Source: Anaerolineales bacterium UBA2395 (GTDB taxonomy: Bacteria > Chloroflexota > Anaerolineae > Anaerolineales > Villigracilaceae). From it: 64,000 nt of DNA. The notes below the pieces were generated by a model. The model did no database searches, was not told the origin of the DNA, and saw only the letters and a list, made by a program, of their open reading frames with translations. Position 1 is the first letter of the stretch. Every line of letters begins with the position of its first letter. The DNA is taken from positions 219,806-283,805 of the forward strand of contig DDSH01000022.1 in assembly GCA_002343775.1 (NCBI GenBank). The letters are read 5' to 3'. The translations under genes and the position numbers were made by a program. Shown piece by piece: positions 1-7,974 of the stretch.

Positions 1-1160
1 ACCACATGCTTGCCCGCCTCCAACGACTGAATGATCTGCGCCACCGAGTCCGCTGCAGGGTTGTCCACGATATAGGGTTGGCTGAACAGCCGTCGCAGTT
101 TGTCATGAAGCGCTTCCGCCGCCATCACATTCACACCGTTCTCCAGCGCCCACTTCGCCACGCTCCCCTCCGCAGGCACCTCTTTCGTCTTGCCTCTATC
201 ATCTTCGATCATCACCGTCTCACGGCTCATCGAACGAAACGCCGCAAACCACTTATCCTTGAACGTGCCATACAACGCATTCAGAATCGTCGGCGTCGTC
301 TCGCGCAGATTCAACTCGCGTGAAAGCGTTTCAATATCAGATGTGGAAATGTCTCCCGTGGAGATTTCCAAATTAAAGTCAACTTGATTGCCTCTGATAG
401 TGCTGCCTGCTCCCAAGCCAACGCATCGGACTCCGCCCTTGAACAGGGTCTTCAATCCCTTCACGGCTTTTTTCGTGTCTGACGCCACATCGTCAAACCC
501 ATACTCGTTGTGCATGTCCAGCACCAGCACCGCCGCCTGATTGTGCTTCATCAACCCCGCCAGCACCAAACGCGTCAGGAACGACTTGCCCGTCCCCGTC
601 GCCCCGAACACTCCCGACGAGCGCTGCACAAACTTATCCAAGTCAATGCACACGGGATGATTCTGCTCACGCGTGTACCCGACCACAAAATTGCTTTCCT
701 TGTTCGGGTCACCGAAGATCTCGGCGATATCGCCCTCATTCGCCAGCGACACCACCGCATGGTGCGGCGGCACATTCTTGACGGGCAAAATGCGCGGTGC
801 ATCCTTCAAGCCCGCATCGATCTTGCCCTGCCAATCCTTATACTCAGGCGTGCCCAATTCGGGACCCACCTCCAGCATCAAATTCGGCAGCACCTCAAGG
901 TTCGCATACAACGTCTGTCCATGCAGTGCCTTGGCGATATGCGCAGGGAAACGCACCTCCGTCTGTTCGTCCGCAAAGCGCGGGTCCGTCGCACCCAGTT
1001 GGATGTCGGTCACGATCCCATAATAATTCCACCATCCGCTCTGGATGACGACAAACGCCCCCTCCTGAATCTCCTGCGGAGAGACAGTAAGCCTCACGCG
1101 GAAATTCTCTTTTAATCCGCCACCGACGAGATAACCAATTTGAGTTCGTTGTATACGCAT
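1..1160 (-). CDS. herA: HerA-type bipolar DNA helicase/ATPase, 3' end cut off by window
   Basis: Read on the minus strand from an ATG at 1160, this open frame runs without a stop to the window edge (about 386 codons, C-terminus missing). The first ~95 residues look like a HAS-barrel. A Walker A motif GATGTGKS follows near residue 192, then a Walker B-like run LVLDMHNEYG near residue 215, as in the HerA/DUF87 family of hexameric DNA translocases. HerA works with the nuclease NurA in DNA end resection in archaea and some bacteria. A NurA-like gene lies upstream on the same strand (3326-4492), which supports the assignment. A GAGG-type ribosome site precedes the start. A DUF87 ATPase of another role is possible, but the NurA neighbour argues against it. 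Confidence 0.82.
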   Translation of the reverse strand, partial: MRIQRTQIGYLVGGGLKENFRVRLTVSPQEIQEGAFVVIQSGWWNYYGIVTDIQLGATDPRFADEQTEVRFPAHIAKALHGQTLYANLEVLPNLMLEVGPELGTPEYKDWQGKIDAGLKDAPRILPVKNVPPHHAVVSLANEGDIAEIFGDPNKESNFVVGYTREQNHPVCIDLDKFVQRSSGVFGATGTGKSFLTRLVLAGLMKHNQAAVLVLDMHNEYGFDDVASDTKKAVKGLKTLFKGGVRCVGLGAGSTIRGNQVDFNLEISTGDISTSDIETLSRELNLRETTPTILNALYGTFKDKWFAAFRSMSRETVMIEDDRGKTKEVPAEGSVAKWALENGVNVMAAEALHDKLRRLFSQPYIVDNPAADSVAQIIQSLEAGKHV

Positions 1161-1174
1161 ATTTACCTCTTTAT

Positions 1175-1256
1175 TTACCACGAAGGGTCACAAAGGATCA
1201 CTAATGAAAGGCTTTTAAAACCTTTGTGTCCCTTCGTGACACTTTGTGGTTTTTCC
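1175..1256. repeat. Inverted repeat, copy A (accac...cacaaagg family)
   Basis: The left arm near 1177-1196 (accacgaagggtcacaaagg) pairs imperfectly with the right arm near 1221-1250 (cctttgtgtcccttcgtgac then actttgtggt). It fills the gap between the GxxExxY gene and herA. Copies B (1677-1759), C (2519-2603) and D (56216-56267) share the arms. Confidence 0.85.
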
Positions 1257-1258
1257 TC

Positions 1259-1660
1259 TTACACCACTATCCTTTTAATTCCGTCTTTCAAATGCACTAC
1301 ATTGAAATTGATCAAAAATCCCAAACGAATTCCTGTCAACTTCAAATACGTGATCAACTGCGCATCAAAGATCGGATGCATCGTATCCACAGACTTGAAC
1401 TCCACGATCACACAATCTTCCACAACCATATCTGGGCGCAACCCCGCATCCATCTTGATTCCGCGATAGGTCACAGGCAACCCAACTTGAGTTGGCGCAC
1501 TCAAACCGCTTTCCTTCAACTCGAACGCCGCACAAGTCTCATACACCGACTCTAACAACCCAGGTCCCAGCGCCGTATGGACTTTGAACGCCGCATCCAA
1601 CACCGCCTTCCCAACTTTCTCCACATGCGGCGGGACTGGCGCATAGATTTTCTTTTCCAT
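1259..1660 (-). CDS. GxxExxY family protein
   Basis: This 133-residue protein carries the family motif GPGLLESVYE near residue 32 and a C-terminal stretch DMVVEDCVIVEFKS, which resembles the D...ExK core of PD-(D/E)XK folds. The family is widespread in environmental genomes and its function is not established. The start has a strong ribosome site (aaggaggaaat before ATG). The gene stands alone between two copies of the same inverted repeat, inside a run of NurA/HerA-related genes on the same strand. That arrangement suggests later insertion (inference). A nuclease role is possible but unproven. Confidence 0.88.
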   Translation of the reverse strand: MEKKIYAPVPPHVEKVGKAVLDAAFKVHTALGPGLLESVYETCAAFELKESGLSAPTQVGLPVTYRGIKMDAGLRPDMVVEDCVIVEFKSVDTMHPIFDAQLITYLKLTGIRLGFLINFNVVHLKDGIKRIVV

Positions 1661-1676
1661 ATTTCCTCCTTGTATT

Positions 1677-1759
1677 TACCACTAAGGGTCACAAAGTGTC
1701 ACTAAGGTTTAAAACTTTTGGTTTTCTTTTGTGTACCTTCGTGACACTTTGTGGTTTAA
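1677..1759. repeat. Inverted repeat, copy B
   Basis: Left arm taccactaagggtcacaaag and right arm cttcgtgacactttgtggtt flank an AT-rich centre. It fills the gap between the methyltransferase (1769-2506) and GxxExxY (1259-1660) genes. Same family as copies A, C and D. Confidence 0.85.
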
Positions 1760-1768
1760 AAACCTAGG

Positions 1769-2506
1769 TCACTTTTGAACCACATAAAACTCATACCCAA
1801 AATAATCCGAATACTTGCGAAAGAACTCCATCTCCATATCCTGCTCATCCAGAACGCGCAGCGCTTCGGGGTCTTGCGGATATTTCTCCCGCAGCATGGC
1901 GATCCGTTCTTTCAGCGGGTTGAAGTAATGGTCCCACCAACTTGAGTCAGGCAGAGAGAAATGTCCCACCACACGATAACCCGCCCGCTCCACCGCAAGC
2001 AGGTTGCCTTCCACCGAGTCCATGTCGGGACACTCCTTGCGCCAAAATTGAAAGACTTCCTCTGGCGGATTGGGTTTGAACCAGGAGATCTCCGTCACTG
2101 CCACATAGCCGCCCGCCTTCAATAGCGGATGCACTTTCTTCAGCCCCGCCTCGAAACCCATGATATAGATCGCACCTTCCGACCAGATGACATCGAAACT
2201 GTTTTCAGGGAATTTCAACTCGAACATCGATTCATTCTGGACCTTGATCTGCTCTGCCAGCCCGGCACGTTCCGCCCGCCTTTGCAGTTCATCGAGAAAT
2301 GGCTGGTGTGTATCCACTGCCAGAATGTTTGCGCCCGTGTGTCTTGCCAGGTCAATGGTTTGCATCCCCGGACCACAGCCCACATCCAAAATGCGCGGAT
2401 TAGACGGCAGCCCCTCCATCATCCCAAACGCCTTAAGCGTCGAAGCCTCATCGCCGGGACCCTCACGCGGAAGGTCTTTGTGCAGTTCAAAGAAAATATT
2501 GGTCAT
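1769..2506 (-). CDS. Class I SAM-dependent methyltransferase
   Basis: This 245-residue protein has a Rossmann-type SAM site: motif I ILDVGCGPGMQT near residue 39 and motif II acidic LAVD near residue 62, followed by SFDVIWSEGAIY and LLKAGGYVAVTE. It resembles UbiE/Coq5-like small-molecule methyltransferases, and nothing visible gives the substrate. It sits between inverted-repeat copies B and C, so it may be a passenger in the NurA-HerA gene run rather than part of it. Only a weak GAGAG ribosome site precedes the ATG. Confidence 0.85.
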   Translation of the reverse strand: MTNIFFELHKDLPREGPGDEASTLKAFGMMEGLPSNPRILDVGCGPGMQTIDLARHTGANILAVDTHQPFLDELQRRAERAGLAEQIKVQNESMFELKFPENSFDVIWSEGAIYIMGFEAGLKKVHPLLKAGGYVAVTEISWFKPNPPEEVFQFWRKECPDMDSVEGNLLAVERAGYRVVGHFSLPDSSWWDHYFNPLKERIAMLREKYPQDPEALRVLDEQDMEMEFFRKYSDYFGYEFYVVQK

Positions 2507-2518
2507 AAAAAATCTCTC

Positions 2519-2603
2519 TTTACCACTAAGGTAACAATGGGTTACAAAGATATTAAAGTCTTTGCTCTTCCTTTGTGTCCCTTCGTGACACGTAGTGGTT
2601 TAA
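2519..2603. repeat. Inverted repeat, copy C
   Basis: Left arm taccactaaggtaacaatgg; right arm cctttgtgtcccttcgtgac then acgtagtggttt. It lies between the HAS-barrel-like gene and the methyltransferase gene. Same family as copies A, B and D. Confidence 0.8.
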
Positions 2604-2609
2604 ATCTCT

Positions 2610-3203
2610 TTACGAAATATCCGCCAAAGCACCCAACACACTCATCAACGTCGGGTAATCATCCCGCAGCAACGTGATCACTTCCTGCGTTGCGGACTCG
2701 ATCCATCGCCCGCCATCCGCGCCCCTTGCCTTGCCAGCCTGCAAAATATGAGCCGCCACCACTTCGCCCACAGGCACATCCTTGCCATTCAAGATATGAC
2801 GGAAATACCCGAACTTCTCGGTGAAGCGGGCAATCTCCATATCCTCGCACAAATAGATCACATCCAAGCTCAACGGCGGGCGCGGTGGCAGCAGATGATG
2901 AACCCTGCCATCCTGCTCATATCCCACCGCCAGCACAGACATCTCCACGGGCACAATGCGGCGCTCGCGGTTGTCCTTCATCACTTCCTCGCTCACACCA
3001 TCGGCAGTCACCAACTGGCGCACCAGCCCATCATCGTCAATGTGAATATCGTGGATGAGTCCATACACCTGATACCCATCCCCCAGCGGCGCGCGGACCA
3101 ATGCCCCGAACGAAGGCACGCTCAACTGATTCACACGGCAGCCCGCAATGAATCCCGTTGTCCCTGCCCGCAGTAAACGTCCGATCTCGATTGGTTGTGT
3201 CAT
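2610..3203 (-). CDS. HAS-barrel-like protein of the NurA-HerA locus
   Basis: This 197-residue protein begins IEIGRLLRAGTTGFIAGC and continues FGALVRAPLGDGYQVYGLI. That alternating beta pattern is similar in style to the HAS-barrel at the start of HerA and of ATP synthase subunits. The C-terminal half is mixed alpha/beta with no catalytic motif I recognise. A clear AGGAG ribosome site precedes the ATG. It lies 122 bases downstream of the NurA-like gene on the same strand, so a role as a third partner of the nuclease-helicase pair is plausible (inference). The HAS-barrel call rests on pattern only. Confidence 0.6.
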   Translation of the reverse strand: MTQPIEIGRLLRAGTTGFIAGCRVNQLSVPSFGALVRAPLGDGYQVYGLIHDIHIDDDGLVRQLVTADGVSEEVMKDNRERRIVPVEMSVLAVGYEQDGRVHHLLPPRPPLSLDVIYLCEDMEIARFTEKFGYFRHILNGKDVPVGEVVAAHILQAGKARGADGGRWIESATQEVITLLRDDYPTLMSVLGALADIS

Positions 3204-3204
3204 A

Positions 3205-3325
3205 TATTTCTCCTAAAACCCGCCCCCACCCGTCCTCCCCCAAATACGACAATGAATACATTGGATAGATCCGGAGTGAGTTTCGATGTCGTATTTGGGG
3301 GAGGTGCCGAAGGCGGAGGGGGACA
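3205..3325. repeat. Intergenic long inverted repeat (18-bp perfect arms)
   Basis: Positions 3234-3251 (cctcccccaaatacgaca) are the exact reverse complement of 3287-3304, leaving a 35-base loop. The right flank gccgaaggcggagggggac resembles sequence at 5450-5476, so this is probably one copy of a dispersed repeat. It could also act as a hairpin between the NurA-like and HAS-like genes. Confidence 0.8.
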
Positions 3326-4492
3326 TTAACGTCTCGTTCTTCCCTTCAAATCCTTCGCCGTCTGTTTGCCCGATTTTTCACCCAATTCGCCGCCATTGGA
3401 AAGGATGTCTCTGGAAAGCAAACGGTCAATTTCTTCTTTTTCACGGTGGGTGACCACGGCAATTTCATGGGCGCGGTGCAGTAAATAGGGGAACGGCGCT
3501 TTGCCCATGATTTTCGACTGCTCCACCAGAACCGCATGCAACGCATTCAGCATGGATGGGTTTTCCGCCACCCACAGCGGCACATCCACACGCGCGATCT
3601 TGGGGTGTTTTTTATCGCCGACATTGATGTAAAAGAAATGAATGGCAAGCGCGCCCTTGTATTTCTCGGCAGATTTGGCTTGCAGCGCAAAAACCGCCGA
3701 GCGTTCATGTTCGCCGAGGATCTGGCTGAACAACCACAGGTCGGTTACGCCTGCCAATAAGCGCTGCTTGCGGACGTTCTTCAATTCATCTGCTGGGGTG
3801 CCTGCGATTTCAAGCAGTTTCACGAACCAGTTTGCACCGGGCTTGTCCACATACCCGCCTGCGATGATCTTCTTTCTCTGTAATTGCTCGAGGACGTTCA
3901 GATAGTCCTGCAAACTTTTTTCGAATTCTCTGGCGTTTTCATTATCCACCGAACCCCATAATTCCAGTTGACCTTCGGTGAGGGCAATGATCGTGCCTGA
4001 GTAGTTCTCTGCCATTTCCAGCAGTTTCTTGCGCTCGGCGACATCACGCTGCAGGGCAACCTGACTATCGCTGAAAAAGGTGTCGTCGAATTCGTCCAGC
4101 ACGCGCAATTCGGTGTCGGTGACAACTTCCGGCGTGTTGCCCGAGCCGATCTGCATGGCGATCGCGCCGACGTTGATGACATAATATTGAAGGGCGTCGT
4201 GTCGATTGGGGACGATCTGCGAACCGTCAGCAGCGATCAAAGTTGCAGGAACAGAGTCAGGCAGCGGGTGGGAGGAGGCGAGTTCTTCATCCAATGGCAC
4301 CGCACAACGGATGTTGGCATCTGCCGCTTTGGCAGAATCCACTTTGGAGCGCAGGAAGTCCAGTTGAGAAGAATGGGCTTCGAGGAGTTTTTGCGCCTGT
4401 TCCTGCGCATCCTCTTTCTTCTTTCGCCGTTCTTTCGCGCCCAAGCCCACTTCTTTGATCTGAGTGTAGATTTCCTGATAGTTGATCGGCAT
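3326..4492 (-). CDS. nurA: NurA-domain 5'-3' nuclease
   Basis: This is a 388-residue protein when started at the ATG at 4492 (an AGGA site precedes it; the upstream in-frame extension to 4537 looks non-coding). Residues ~20-60 form a charged coiled coil. LIAADGSQI near residue 87 is the conserved NurA motif with the metal-binding aspartate. Later come TDTELRVLDEFDD, DVPLWVAENP and a C-terminal LLHRAHEIAVVTH that probably carries the conserved histidine. NurA partners HerA to resect DNA ends, and a HerA-type gene is in the same co-directional run. No RecBCD or AddAB gene is seen in the window. Confidence 0.82.
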   Translation of the reverse strand: MPINYQEIYTQIKEVGLGAKERRKKKEDAQEQAQKLLEAHSSQLDFLRSKVDSAKAADANIRCAVPLDEELASSHPLPDSVPATLIAADGSQIVPNRHDALQYYVINVGAIAMQIGSGNTPEVVTDTELRVLDEFDDTFFSDSQVALQRDVAERKKLLEMAENYSGTIIALTEGQLELWGSVDNENAREFEKSLQDYLNVLEQLQRKKIIAGGYVDKPGANWFVKLLEIAGTPADELKNVRKQRLLAGVTDLWLFSQILGEHERSAVFALQAKSAEKYKGALAIHFFYINVGDKKHPKIARVDVPLWVAENPSMLNALHAVLVEQSKIMGKAPFPYLLHRAHEIAVVTHREKEEIDRLLSRDILSNGGELGEKSGKQTAKDLKGRTRR

Positions 4493-4600
4493 GGGTATCC
4501 TAGAACATTTGTGCAATTCTAGCCGGTATCGGGTCAAAATTCAAGTACAGCACAAGGAAATTGCCGGGAACTTTTTGATACCCGCGGCGTCATTATGGTG

Positions 4601-4606
4601 CATAAT
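4601..4606 (+). promoter_or_regulatory. -10 element for the SIMPL gene
   Basis: CATAAT 20 bases upstream of the ATG at 4626, followed by an AAGGAG ribosome site at 4615-4620. This is a conventional leadered start, unlike many others in this window. Confidence 0.5.
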
Positions 4607-4625
4607 GATTAATAAGGAGATAACC

Positions 4626-5354
4626 ATGCGTACGAAATATTTTGCTTTTGCAATTTTGGCGGTCCTGGCTCTTGTGTTGAGCGCCTGCGGACCGACCACC
4701 GTCAACCAGGCGGCGCCCGAAAACGTACGGACGTTGAACGTGAGCGGCGTGGGGATCGTGTATCTTACGCCCGATATTGTCTACATCAATATTGGCGTGA
4801 ACACCCAGCGCGATAATGCCGCCGAAGCGGTGGAAGTCAACAAGGAACAGACCAATGCGGTCATCGCCGCGATCCGCGAGTTTGGCGTGGACGCGAAGGA
4901 CATCCGCACCACCAACTTCAGCATCTGGTCGAACCCGCAGTATGATGAGTTCGGTCAGATCACCGGCACGAACTATGTCGTGGATAATTCCGTCAATGTG
5001 ACGGTGCGCGACCTCGAAAAACTGGGAGACCTGCTCGATGCCGCCGTCGGCGCGGGTGCGAACAGCATCTACAGCATTCAGTTCGACGTGGAAGACAAGA
5101 CCGAAGCCAACAAGGAAGCACGTGCCAAGGCGGTGGAAGATGCAAAATTGGAAGCGCAGGAACTGGCAGATGCCGCCGGTTTATCCCTCGTGGACATCCA
5201 AACCATCAACTACTATGAGGGTAGCGCGCTGCCGTACTACGATGGCTACGGCAAGGGCGGCGGGGGTGGAGCCGCAGTGGAAAGCGCTGTGCCGATCCAA
5301 CCGGGTCAGCTGGCAGTCAGCGTGACGGTGAACATCACCTATTCGATCAAGTAA
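4626..5354 (+). CDS. SIMPL (DUF541) domain lipoprotein
   Basis: This 242-residue protein starts at the ATG after AAGGAG. It has a lipoprotein signal (LAVLALVLSACG, cysteine near residue 20) and then a SIMPL/DUF541 domain: TLNVSGVGIVYLTPDIVYI, AAIREFGVDAKDIRTTNF, ARAKAVEDAKLEAQELADAAG. The family is periplasmic or surface-anchored, and its bacterial members have no fixed function. A Gly-rich loop (GYGKGGGGGAA) sits near the C-terminus. The gene has its own promoter and a terminator, so it is monocistronic. Confidence 0.9.
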   Translation: MRTKYFAFAILAVLALVLSACGPTTVNQAAPENVRTLNVSGVGIVYLTPDIVYINIGVNTQRDNAAEAVEVNKEQTNAVIAAIREFGVDAKDIRTTNFSIWSNPQYDEFGQITGTNYVVDNSVNVTVRDLEKLGDLLDAAVGAGANSIYSIQFDVEDKTEANKEARAKAVEDAKLEAQELADAAGLSLVDIQTINYYEGSALPYYDGYGKGGGGGAAVESAVPIQPGQLAVSVTVNITYSIK

Positions 5355-5374
5355 CCGCTTCAACCCGGACCCGA

Positions 5375-5404
5375 AGCCTGTCCCTGCAAAGGGGCAGGCT
5401 TTTT
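5375..5404 (+). terminator. Rho-independent terminator after SIMPL gene
   Basis: Ten-pair stem agcctgtccc / ggggcaggct (one G-U pair) with a six-base loop, followed by TTTT. Confidence 0.85.
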
Positions 5405-5419
5405 GCATCCTTGTACTTG

Positions 5420-5478
5420 TCAGACGAACTTCGATACGGTTTTGGGTAGACGCCGCCTCAGCAGCGGAGGGGGACGTT
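5420..5478. repeat. Degenerate copy of the 3234-3325 repeat
   Basis: cttcgatacggttttgggta then gacgccgcctcagcagcgga ending gggggacg parallels tttcgatgtcgtatttgggg...gccgaaggcggagggggac at 3281-3326. It lies just upstream of the promoter for the next gene. Confidence 0.5.
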
Positions 5479-5513
5479 ATAATTCGCATCATTCTCATTC
5501 AAGGAGTCTCTTC

Positions 5514-6398
5514 ATGCTACGAGTCGGATACATCGGTCTGGGGTTGATGGGCAAATCGATTGCGCGAAATATTCTGAAGGCGGGCTTTCCGGTGGTGGTT
5601 CACAACCGTTCGCGCACAGCAGTGGACGAACTGGTTGCAGAAGGCGCGGCGGCGGCAAATTCACCCAAAGAAGTTGCCGAGCAAGTGGACATTGTTTTTA
5701 CAAACCTGCCCGATTCACCCGATGTGGAAAAGGTGGCACTCGGTGAAAACGGCATCCTCGCCGGTGCAAATCCCGGGCTGATCTTCGTGGATAACTCCAC
5801 CATTAAACCCGCATCCGCTCGCATGATCGCGGAAAAATTAAAGGAGAAAGGCGTGCTTGCGCTCGATGCGCCCGTCTCCGGCGGCGACATCGGCGCGAAG
5901 AACGGCACACTCACCATCATGGTCGGCGGTGAGGCAGAGGCGCTCGAGAAGGTCATGCCTGTTTTTCAGGCGATGGGCAAGACCGTTACCCATGTCGGCG
6001 AAGCGGGCGCGGGTCAGGTTGCGAAAGCCGCCAACCAGATCATGGTGGCGGCGCAGATGGTGGCAATGGGCGAACTGCTGGTCTTCTCGAAGAAAGCGGG
6101 CGTTGACCCCAGGAAGGTTGTCGATGCCATCAAGGGCGGCGCGGCGCAGTGCTGGACCCTCGACGTGAAGCCGCCGCGTTTGTTCGAAGGCAATCGCAAC
6201 CCTGGCTTCAAAGCCTACATGCAATTGAAAGACATGGGCATTGTGCTGGATACGGCAAAGGAATACGACATTCCCATCTCGGCGACCGAGGAAAATACGA
6301 AATTCTTCCGTCAGATGATCGAACAAGGCATGGGCGAGTTGGACAACTCTGCTGTAGTGGGGATCATTGAGAAACTGGCGGGGGTGGACGTTCCCTAG
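5514..6398 (+). CDS. NAD(P)-dependent beta-hydroxyacid dehydrogenase (3-hydroxyisobutyrate dehydrogenase family)
   Basis: This 294-residue enzyme follows AAGGAG and a TATAAT at 5478-5483. The N-terminal Rossmann motif is GYIGLGLMGKSIARN and the substrate site is DAPVSGGDIGAKNGTL. The catalytic lysine region is GAGQVAKAANQIM near residue 168. Length and order match the 3-hydroxyisobutyrate / tartronate semialdehyde / succinic semialdehyde reductase family, which oxidises or reduces short beta-hydroxy acids with NAD(P). Substrate cannot be settled from sequence alone, and no valine-degradation genes are adjacent. It converges on the GT39 gene across a shared terminator. Confidence 0.9.
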   Translation: MLRVGYIGLGLMGKSIARNILKAGFPVVVHNRSRTAVDELVAEGAAAANSPKEVAEQVDIVFTNLPDSPDVEKVALGENGILAGANPGLIFVDNSTIKPASARMIAEKLKEKGVLALDAPVSGGDIGAKNGTLTIMVGGEAEALEKVMPVFQAMGKTVTHVGEAGAGQVAKAANQIMVAAQMVAMGELLVFSKKAGVDPRKVVDAIKGGAAQCWTLDVKPPRLFEGNRNPGFKAYMQLKDMGIVLDTAKEYDIPISATEENTKFFRQMIEQGMGELDNSAVVGIIEKLAGVDVP

Positions 6399-6405
6399 AA
6401 AGCAA

Positions 6406-6439
6406 AGCCGCTCCCTTCAAATCAGGGAGCGGCTTTTTT
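6406..6439. terminator. Bidirectional terminator between convergent genes
   Basis: Ten-pair perfect stem agccgctccc / gggagcggct with a nine-base loop and TTTTTT to 6439. The T run overlaps the stop codon region of the minus-strand GT39 gene. Confidence 0.88.
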
Positions 6440-7940
6440 ACGCTGTGCGGCTGTCTCTGAACCCTTTTACCCACACCCCGACTTGTGCTCCGCCGGCGGC
6501 TGCAAACAGCAAATAGGGAATCTGCATGACCAAGAAATAACGCTGCCATGATAGCGGGATCATAAAAAACAGAAAGATGCCAGTCACCAGCAACAGAGAA
6601 TAGGCGAACAGGCTTTCGGCGGCTGGCTTCTTCAACAACGTCCACCCGCCAAGGAGCGCCAGCATCAAGATCAAGCCGTCCCAAATCAGCGATCCGGTGC
6701 GCCCGCTCAGCAAAGAACCTTCATATGCCGCGATCATCTCACGATAGAGAGGGACATCAAAATTGGTATTCTCGAAATACATGACGCGGGACGACACCAT
6801 GTTCTCCAAAAGGAAAGAAAGCCTGTTTCGGTACGAATCAGATTCCAGCAGGTTCCGGCTGCCGGAGGATGCGATCTGCACATCCACAAGCCCATCCCGA
6901 AATTCCAGCATATGCATAACCGGATCGGGCAGGCTGCCCCACAAAGCCGGTGAGCGGACGGTCATACCAATAGCCAGAACGCATCCCGCCAATGCAAGGG
7001 ACATTGCAATGCGGTCACGCCTGATCAACGGCAGTTGCAGCAGGATCATGGCAATGCCAATCAGCGCGAACGCACTCTCCCACCACCTCCAAAAGACAGG
7101 CATGAATAACAGGAAAAATGCATATGCCAGCAGAGTTGCCGCGCCAAGGTATAAACCATTGATGAAAAAGAGGCGAGCCGTTTCCTTTTTGAATACCGGC
7201 AGGAGAGCGAGCGCCAGAAAAATGGCGACCAACACCGGCGCCGTGTCCTGCTTGGCGGCGAGCGTCAGTCCGCTGGCGATACCCAACAGGAAATATGGAA
7301 ACTTGCGTATTTCGGATCGACCCAAATTCTTAAGCACATACAAGGCGACATACGCCGTCAGGATCAGCATAAGGAACTTCGGTCCCTCTTGCATTGCCCG
7401 GCGGAAGTTCACCAAAACGCCGCCCTGCGTAGCAAGCGCCAATGCCGCCAGCCACGCAGCGGCACGCGAGGAAAACAAATTCCCTGCCAGCATAAAAAAC
7501 AACACAATGCCCAACGCCCCCATGATGGCGGAACAAAACCGCGCCAAGTTCAAGAGTCGGGGTGACGGCATGTTTCCAAGCGCGAGGTTCTCTTCCCACG
7601 AAGCGCCCCATAACCATCTTTGGATCGGATCATCGTTGTCGGTAATGTCGCGCACAAACCCGATGGAGAACGCCAGAATCGACCCCGTTGTCAACCGCAA
7701 ATTCTGCTTCTCGCCCCCTTCGGGGTTGAAAAGCACCCTTTCGAATTTTCCGTCTTTGAACACACGGTCGTAATCCTCGCTCAAAATCAGAAAAGCCGAC
7801 TCATCGCCATGAAAAGGGACCAGTGAAATTCCAAGCAGGGTGTAAAGAACAAGCGCCAGGAGCAGGAGGATATCCAGCCAAGGGAAGCGAGCGGTTGAAC
7901 CGGCATGGATTTTTTGCATGATTCCCTGTATGATCGACAT
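6438..7940 (-). CDS. GT39/ArnT-like polytopic glycosyltransferase
   Basis: This 500-residue membrane protein has about 11-12 hydrophobic segments. An acidic pair in the first extracytoplasmic loop (VPFHGDESAFLI, residues ~42-53) is typical of the GT-C fold enzymes of the PMT/ArnT/GT39 group, which use polyprenyl-phosphate sugars outside the membrane. The acceptor is unknown. The start codon coincides with the transcription start predicted from a TATAAT at 7952-7947, so the message looks leaderless. It shares the 34-base divergent region with the redoxin gene. Confidence 0.82.
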   Translation of the reverse strand: MSIIQGIMQKIHAGSTARFPWLDILLLLALVLYTLLGISLVPFHGDESAFLILSEDYDRVFKDGKFERVLFNPEGGEKQNLRLTTGSILAFSIGFVRDITDNDDPIQRWLWGASWEENLALGNMPSPRLLNLARFCSAIMGALGIVLFFMLAGNLFSSRAAAWLAALALATQGGVLVNFRRAMQEGPKFLMLILTAYVALYVLKNLGRSEIRKFPYFLLGIASGLTLAAKQDTAPVLVAIFLALALLPVFKKETARLFFINGLYLGAATLLAYAFFLLFMPVFWRWWESAFALIGIAMILLQLPLIRRDRIAMSLALAGCVLAIGMTVRSPALWGSLPDPVMHMLEFRDGLVDVQIASSGSRNLLESDSYRNRLSFLLENMVSSRVMYFENTNFDVPLYREMIAAYEGSLLSGRTGSLIWDGLILMLALLGGWTLLKKPAAESLFAYSLLLVTGIFLFFMIPLSWQRYFLVMQIPYLLFAAAGGAQVGVWVKGFRDSRTA

Positions 7941-7946
7941 ATTGCA

Positions 7947-7952
7947 ATTATA
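7947..7952 (-). promoter_or_regulatory. Leaderless -10 box for GT39 gene
   Basis: TATAAT on the minus strand with six bases to the ATG at 7940. This spacing places +1 on the A of the start codon. No ribosome site is present. Confidence 0.65.
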
Positions 7953-7974
7953 TATGAATCAACCCACCTCCTTT

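Noticed and set aside
510..1115. Plus-strand open frame of 201 codons
   Set aside because: Antisense to the herA reading frame, which carries a Walker A motif.
1175..2603. CRISPR array from the repeated sequences
   Set aside because: The three copies are separated by genes rather than by short spacers, and no cas gene is present.
6763..7773. Plus-strand open frame of 336 codons
   Set aside because: It lies opposite the GT39 gene, is Arg/Ser/Asn-rich without any recognisable domain, and the minus-strand frame has clear membrane and GDE motifs.
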